9,702 nucleotides of DNA from Burkholderiales bacterium. Lineage in GTDB: Bacteria > Pseudomonadota > Gammaproteobacteria > Burkholderiales > SG8-41. The first letter of the stretch is position 1. Every line of letters starts with the position of its first letter. This document shows positions 5,996-9,702 of the stretch, in pieces. Made by a program: the position numbers and the translations under genes. The stretch is from the NCBI GenBank assembly GCA_005800795.1, contig SYEN01000345.1, positions 1 through 9,702 of the forward strand, in the 5' to 3' direction. A model generated the notes under the pieces. That model had not been told where the DNA came from. It saw nothing but the letters and a program-made list of their open reading frames with translations, and did no database searches.

Positions 5996-6783
5996 TCAGA
6001 ACAACCCTTTAGTGCCGCCCCCGTCAACCGAAATTGCCGCGCCCTGAATATGACTTGCGGCTGGTGAAACCAGAAACACCGCCAGCGCGGCAACGTCTTC
6101 CGGCTGTCCGAGGCGGCGCACGCCAGCTTTTTTCGCGGTTTCGGCGGCAATCTGTTCCACCGTTTTGCTCTCGGCTGCCGCCTGCTGCTTGACGAGGTCG
6201 GCATTGCGGTCGGTCTCAGTGCGGCCAGGGTGAATGGTGTTGACGTTGACGCCGTCGCGGATGCCATGACTCGACAGTCCCTTGCTGAAACTCGCCATGG
6301 CCGCGTTGACTGAACTGCCGATCAGGTTGGCCGGATTGGGCGTGCGCGCCATGCCGCCATCGATGTTGACGACCTTGCCCTGCGCCGCGCTCAGCATCGG
6401 CCAGAACAGCCGTGACAGGCGCACGGCGCCAAAAATTTTAACGCAAAGCCTTCCATCCACACGGTGTCGGGCTGTTCGAGGAAATTGCCGGCCTTGGTGG
6501 CGCCGGCATTATTGACCAGGATGTCGCAGCGGCCGTGCGCCTTTTTCACCGCATCGAACACGGCCTGACAACCTTCGATGGTACCAAGGTCGGCGGCGAC
6601 GATGGTGGGCTTGGGCGCGCCGCTGGCGGCAATCTCCGCTGCCGTCTTTTGCAGATTGACTTCCGATTTGGCGGCGAGCACCGTTTGCGCACCCTGCGCG
6701 GCGAACGCCTGAGCGATGGCGCGTCCTATCCCGCGGCTGCCACCGCTGATAACAGCAACTTTTCCGGACAGTTCGTTCGACAT
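5996..6783 (-). pseudogene. Short-chain dehydrogenase/reductase family gene with single-base frameshift
   Basis: Two overlapping minus-strand frames together make one SDR protein: residues 1-117 from the start at 6783, and the rest in another frame ending at 5996. Restoring one base in the A5T4 run at 6431-6439 gives a continuous 262-aa protein, normal for the family. The N-terminal half has the NAD(P) signature SGGSRGIG (13-20) and LVNNAG (89-94). The C-terminal half has GKVVNIDGG, VNVNTIHPGRTETD and the ending AISVDGGGTKG. Where SDRs have YxxxK the repaired sequence has GSSVN (residues 156-160), so both catalytic Tyr and Lys are absent. An AAAAGG about 10 bases before the ATG is a weak ribosome site. 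The frameshift may be a sequencing error in a homopolymer-like run, a recent mutation, or less likely a site of frameshifting. The reading frame is otherwise undamaged. Confidence 0.8.
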
Positions 6784-7061
6784 GGCACGTTACCTTTTGA
6801 ATTGTTTGCAATGGTTTGTGTTTGAAGCCACAGGCACGGGCAGGCCGATTACGGCACGCCTTTGTGATCGGCCTCCGCTGCAGGCGAGTCCCCTGTTCAG
6901 CAAGCAAAGTGCATCCGGCGCGGCTTGTGCAACGGCATCGCAGCGTCGGGGTAACCGAAACCGATGCAAGAGAATATGTGATCCGCTCGGTATTGGGTGA
7001 ATTGATGCGCCGGCAACCGTTAGAATGGTGTCTCTATGAAAATCTTCGTTCCCGGTTCCCC

Positions 7062-7682
7062 ATGATCGCTGCGATTGAAGCCTTGCAGCGTTTGCGCGAA
7101 GGCAATCAGCGCTTCGTTGCCGAGATTCGCAATCACAAAGGCTTGACGGAAACGCGCCGCCGCGAGGTGGCAGGTGCGCAAACGCCGTTTGCGATCATTC
7201 TCGGTTGTTCCGATTCACGCGTACCGGCGGAAATCGTGTTTGATCAGGGGCTGGGCGATTTGTTCGTGATACGCGTCGCGGGTAACATTGTTGCGCCGTC
7301 GCAGGTGGGCAGCGTAGAGTTTTGCGCGGCGCGCTTTGGCACGCGGCTGGTGGTGGTGCTGGGCCACTCGCAGTGCGGCGCGGTAGAAGCCACGCTCGAA
7401 GCCTTGCGGCGCCCGTCGTCTGAGCAATCGCAAAACATGGGCGCCATTGTCGAGCGTATCCGCCCATCAGTGCAGGGGTTGATCGAAACGCCTTTGGCCC
7501 AGGACAAGGATGCGCTGATACACCACGCGGTACGCAGCAACGTGTGCGCGTCGGCCAACCATTTGCGCCACGGCTCGACGGTGCTGGAGGAGCTGATTGA
7601 ATCCGACGGGCTGCTGGTAGTCGGCGCCGAGTATTCACTGGATACCGGCGTGGTGGAGTTTTTTGACGGTGTGCCGGCGTGA
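7062..7682 (+). CDS. Beta-class carbonic anhydrase
   Basis: This cytoplasmic enzyme of 206 aa interconverts CO2 and bicarbonate. All key residues are visible: Cys49, Asp51 and Arg53 in GCSDSRVP (the zinc cysteine and the Asp-Arg pair), and His102 and Cys105 in LGHSQCGA. The oxyanion/dimer segment DLFVIRVAGNIV lies at 66-77, and the protein ends with the usual GAEYSLDTGVVEFF strand. The helix IAAIEALQRLREGNQRFV is the standard N-terminus, which supports the start at 7062. The frame stays open for 82 codons upstream, and an in-frame ATG at 7005 would add 19 residues with no clear benefit. Neither start has a good Shine-Dalgarno sequence. TAGAAT at 7021-7026 is a possible -10 box. The gene is divergent from the dehydrogenase and convergent with the ketopantoate-reductase-like gene, so it is probably transcribed alone. 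Confidence 0.93.
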   Translation: MIAAIEALQRLREGNQRFVAEIRNHKGLTETRRREVAGAQTPFAIILGCSDSRVPAEIVFDQGLGDLFVIRVAGNIVAPSQVGSVEFCAARFGTRLVVVLGHSQCGAVEATLEALRRPSSEQSQNMGAIVERIRPSVQGLIETPLAQDKDALIHHAVRSNVCASANHLRHGSTVLEELIESDGLLVVGAEYSLDTGVVEFFDGVPA

Positions 7683-7705
7683 TGGCGGCTTGGTGCGCCG
7701 CGAGT

Positions 7706-7735
7706 AAAACGCGCGCCATTCTTGCGTTACGCGCG
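7706..7735 (-). terminator. Possible intrinsic terminator of the ketopantoate-reductase-like gene
   Basis: Read on the minus strand, CGCGCG (starting within the last codons of the gene), a 14-base loop and a second CGCGCG are followed directly by TTTT. This is a short GC stem plus a short T run in the 44-base gap between two convergent genes. The stem is only six pairs and the loop is long, so confidence is modest. Confidence 0.4.
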
Positions 7736-8713
7736 AGACGCCGTATTCAACCCGCGCATTAACGCATAGCACACGTCGATTACCGGCGTGGGCACGCCAA
7801 GCTCGCGCCCGAAGACTTGCGTCTGGCCGAGCAGGCCGTCGACCTCTAGCGATTTGCCGGCCATTGCGTCCTGCGCGGTCGAAGGGCGCATACCAGGGCG
7901 GCCGCGCGAGCGCGTGGCCATTTCTGCAGCGTTGATTTCCTTGCGCAGATCAAAGCCCAGTTTCGCCGCTACCGCCACGGTTTCATTGATGATGCCAATG
8001 GCGAGTTTCACAATGCTGTCGTCGCTGGCGATTTGAGCAGTATCCAGACGCGTGAGTGCACACAGCGTGTTGTTGGGCGCGTTGCCGATGGCCTTGCGGA
8101 AGAGCTCGCTGCGGATGTCGTTGGTGGCTTTTGTCTCGATGCCGGAATCGCCCACGAGTTTGGCCACTTGCGCCAGCCGCGCGCTCGATGAATTGTCCGG
8201 TTCCCCGAACACCCAGCGATTCTGCAGCGAATGTTTGATTACGCCGGGGGCGATGATGGCGTTGGGCGAATAGGCGATCGAGCCGATTACGCGCTCAGGG
8301 CGGATGTGTTTCCATACGCCACCGTCCGGGTCGAGCAGCGGCAGCGTGCCTTGCTTGCCGCGTTCACCGCCCATGCCGTAGTTGAACCACCAGGGAATGC
8401 CGTTTAAAAGCACCACCACCGTGCCATCGGGCTTCACCAGTTTGCCGATGGCCTCGGCCGCTGCGGGCAGCATGTGCGCTTTCAAACCCGTAAAGACAAT
8501 GTCCTGCGGTGGCAGCGATGCGGGATTATCAGTGGCCGCAGCAGGCCTGCCGCCGATTTCCTTGCCGCCGGTTTGCAGCGTGAGTCCGCGCTCGCGTATG
8601 CCGGCGAGCATGGGTCCGCGCCCTACCAGCGACACCTCGCACTGATTTGCTGCAATTAAATGTGCCGCGAGATGACCACCCAGCGCGCCGGCGCCGAAGA
8701 CACAAACCTTCAT
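7727..8713 (-). CDS. Ketopantoate reductase family (PanE/ApbA-like) 2-oxoacid reductase
   Basis: This 328-aa protein has the two-domain PanE/ApbA layout. The N-terminal Rossmann domain starts MKVCVFGAGALGGHLAAHL with GAGALG at residues 7-12. LVGRG (29-33) ends the second strand, where NADPH phosphate is bound, and GLKAH (76-80) follows. The C-terminal helical domain has ELFRKAIGNAPNNTLCALTR (203-222), where Lys207 and Asn211 align with the catalytic Lys and Asn of E. coli PanE. Glu290 in SLEVD aligns with its substrate-binding Glu. PanE reduces ketopantoate to pantoate for coenzyme A. The extended NGIPWWFNYG segment (104-113) marks a proteobacterial paralogue group, often several per genome, so a different 2-oxoacid substrate is quite possible and no symbol is given. 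AAGGA seven bases before the ATG supports the start. Confidence 0.88.
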   Translation of the reverse strand: MKVCVFGAGALGGHLAAHLIAANQCEVSLVGRGPMLAGIRERGLTLQTGGKEIGGRPAAATDNPASLPPQDIVFTGLKAHMLPAAAEAIGKLVKPDGTVVVLLNGIPWWFNYGMGGERGKQGTLPLLDPDGGVWKHIRPERVIGSIAYSPNAIIAPGVIKHSLQNRWVFGEPDNSSSARLAQVAKLVGDSGIETKATNDIRSELFRKAIGNAPNNTLCALTRLDTAQIASDDSIVKLAIGIINETVAVAAKLGFDLRKEINAAEMATRSRGRPGMRPSTAQDAMAGKSLEVDGLLGQTQVFGRELGVPTPVIDVCYALMRGLNTASRA

Positions 8714-8730
8714 GTTGGATTCCTTGTCCT

Positions 8731-8766
8731 GTTGATTCCGGTTGATTGACAGCCCATTTTATCGCA
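8731..8766 (-). promoter_or_regulatory. Candidate promoter and direct-repeat operator before the PanE-like gene
   Basis: On the minus strand, TGCGATAAAAT (8766-8756) resembles an extended -10 element about 45 bases upstream of the PanE-like start. Just downstream, near the expected transcription start, lie two direct copies of GTTGATT (8731-8737 and 8741-8747), 10 bp apart and so on the same face of the helix. A third, imperfect copy, GTTGGATT, starts at 8714. This is a plausible repressor site but untested, and no consensus -35 was found. Confidence 0.28.
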
Positions 8767-8805
8767 TGGGTTGCACGACCCGCGTGGCGTGGCTAAGCTG
8801 CTTGC

Positions 8806-9579
8806 ATGAATCGAGATATTTTCCCAGAACAACTTCATTGTGGCCGCCGCATCCTGGTCGCGTTGATTGCAGTGTTCGTCATGGGTACGCCGCTTGCGCA
8901 GACCCCTTTTCTGGTGATTGAAACCACGCTGCCCACCGGCACCTATGCGCAGTTTGCGCTGACGAAAGACAGTGCGAGTTTCGCGGCCGGCAGCCCGGAA
9001 AACAAAGACCTCCTCGACAAGGGTTTCGGTTTTCCGTTAAGCGTGCGGCGCGTGCTGGATGGCCATGTGCTGGCGCTGGCGCCATCGACAAAGCTGCTGG
9101 TGCCGGCGCCGTTCGGCTGGCGAGGTTTTGACGATGGCACACGTACGCGGCTGTTTACGCCGACCGGCAACGTCGGCGTTGTCATTAACGCCATGCCGAC
9201 CGACGGTTTCGAGTCATGGGATGAGACCCGCGAGGCGGTGTGGAAACACGCCCGCGAAACCGCCGCCGTACGCGGCAGGAAAGACCCGCGCTATCAGGCA
9301 CGTCTGATTCGTCTGGCTGACGGCACCTTTGGCATGCGCGAAGCCAACATTTACGATGGCGAGGATGCGCCGTATTCGTCGGTGATCCTGTTCCGGCGGC
9401 ACCCAGTGGACCCGCGCACGGCGATACGCATGAATTTGTTTGCACCGGTGACGGATTTCGAGCGTTATCTGGCGCTGGTAGCGTTGATGATAAAAGACAT
9501 GCAGGGCGCCGTCATCGCGCAGGGGCTGGATACGGACGTGAATAGAATACCATTGCAGACACTCATGGCACTACCTTAA
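8806..9579 (+). CDS. Exported protein of unknown function
   Basis: I do not recognise this 257-aa protein. The N-terminus MNRDIFPEQLHCGRRILVAL continues into a hydrophobic stretch (16-27) and PLAQTP, a Sec signal peptide with likely cleavage near residues 31-32. The mature part is about 225 aa, mixed alpha/beta, with no further membrane segment, no cysteine and no metal or catalytic motif I can name. Segments worth noting are TYAQFALTKDSASFAAG, FGWRGFDDGTRTRLFTPTGNVGVVIN and MREANIYDGEDAPYSSVILFRR. The protein is probably periplasmic or exported. The coding signal is good: the codon composition matches the neighbours and no long stretch looks random. The start at 8806 lacks a clear Shine-Dalgarno sequence, but it is the one that gives a signal peptide. 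It is divergent from the PanE-like gene. Confidence 0.75.
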   Translation: MNRDIFPEQLHCGRRILVALIAVFVMGTPLAQTPFLVIETTLPTGTYAQFALTKDSASFAAGSPENKDLLDKGFGFPLSVRRVLDGHVLALAPSTKLLVPAPFGWRGFDDGTRTRLFTPTGNVGVVINAMPTDGFESWDETREAVWKHARETAAVRGRKDPRYQARLIRLADGTFGMREANIYDGEDAPYSSVILFRRHPVDPRTAIRMNLFAPVTDFERYLALVALMIKDMQGAVIAQGLDTDVNRIPLQTLMALP

Positions 9580-9626
9580 GCCGGAGCCATCCAGTAAGGG
9601 CGGGCAGAAGGGTGGGTAAAAATGAG

Positions 9627-9691
9627 AGGCTGAGAGCCTGATCTTGTAAGATGGTGGTGTCTAAAGTCACCGTTCATACAAGGAGGATCAG
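9627..9691 (+). promoter_or_regulatory. Hairpin-rich leader before the last gene
   Basis: Three small hairpins follow one another: AGGCT-GAG-AGCCT (9627-9639), ATCTT-GT-AAGAT (9641-9652) and GGTG-N8-CACC (9656-9671). A competing pairing is possible between CTGATC (9638-9643) and GATCAG (9686-9691), which directly abuts the AGGAGG ribosome site. This alternative could hide or expose the ribosome site, as in a cis-acting regulatory RNA. It could equally be the non-coding left end of a mobile element. Pairings were found by eye only. Confidence 0.35.
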
Positions 9692-9693
9692 CC

Positions 9694-9702
9694 ATGTGTA
9701 AC
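9694..9702 (+). CDS. Start of an unidentified gene, cut by the window edge
   Basis: ATG TGT AAC, encoding Met-Cys-Asn, follows a near-perfect AGGAGG at seven bases spacing, the best ribosome site in the window besides that of the stress protein. Only three codons are visible, so nothing can be said about the product. The strong ribosome site and the structured leader make a real start likely. Confidence 0.5.

Noticed and set aside
6431..6439. Programmed -1 frameshift site as a firm call
   Set aside because: The sequence lacks an X-XXY-YYZ heptamer, and I saw no downstream stimulatory structure; a sequencing error or mutation is simpler.
6816..7061. N-terminal extension of the carbonic anhydrase
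   Set aside because: The extra 82 residues show no signal peptide or domain, and the standard beta-class N-terminal helix begins right after Met at 7062.
9621..9660. TPP-riboswitch-like strings GGCTGAGA and CCTGATC
   Set aside because: The two motifs are almost adjacent here, whereas a TPP riboswitch separates them by a full helix arm, and the downstream GG-TAAT-CC arm and closing stem are missing.

Overview
The window looks like chromosomal DNA of a betaproteobacterium, probably of the Burkholderiales. It is GC-rich (roughly 60% by eye) and densely packed with short operons. It carries an orphan periplasmic binding protein of the Bug type, a family hugely expanded in that order, and a pair of short ATTCCC-N8-GGGAAT-like palindromes of the kind scattered through betaproteobacterial genomes. 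No tRNA, rRNA, CRISPR array or complete insertion sequence was seen.

Layout. Bases 1-1194 (minus strand) hold the first 47 codons of a flavin monooxygenase of the Baeyer-Villiger type, downstream of a Bug-type solute receptor. Bases 1195-1551 are a divergent intergenic region with an AT-rich tract, a perfect 10-bp palindrome and the repeat pair. Bases 1552-3181 (plus) hold a two-gene unit: a protein with two RidA/YjgF-like halves, then a metallo-beta-lactamase-fold hydrolase with an altered metal-binding motif. Bases 3438-5258 (plus) hold a stand-alone MetE-C-terminal-like zinc methyltransferase and a glutathione S-transferase. Bases 5285-5773 (minus) are a universal stress protein, followed by a short-chain dehydrogenase (5996-6783, minus) broken by a single-base frameshift. 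Bases 7062-7682 (plus) encode a beta-carbonic anhydrase, which converges on a ketopantoate-reductase-like gene (7727-8713, minus). Bases 8806-9579 (plus) encode an unrecognised exported protein. The window ends with a hairpin-rich leader and the first three codons of another gene.

How the genes may work together. The left half (monooxygenase, solute receptor, RidA-like protein, MBL hydrolase, MetE-like transferase, GST) has the composition of an accessory catabolic cluster for an organic acid or cyclic/aromatic compound: capture, oxygenation, imine or enamine hydrolysis or deamination, ester or thioester hydrolysis, and thiol-dependent steps. This is inferred from gene content and proximity only; no substrate can be read from the sequence. 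The right half is more housekeeping or stress related.

The most interesting points are the double-RidA protein coupled to an MBL hydrolase whose first motif histidine is glutamate, the dehydrogenase that lacks both the usual catalytic Tyr/Lys pair and an intact frame, the structured leader at the right edge, and the repeat/palindrome cluster at 1308-1486. I see no clear defence system or other obvious new multi-gene system.
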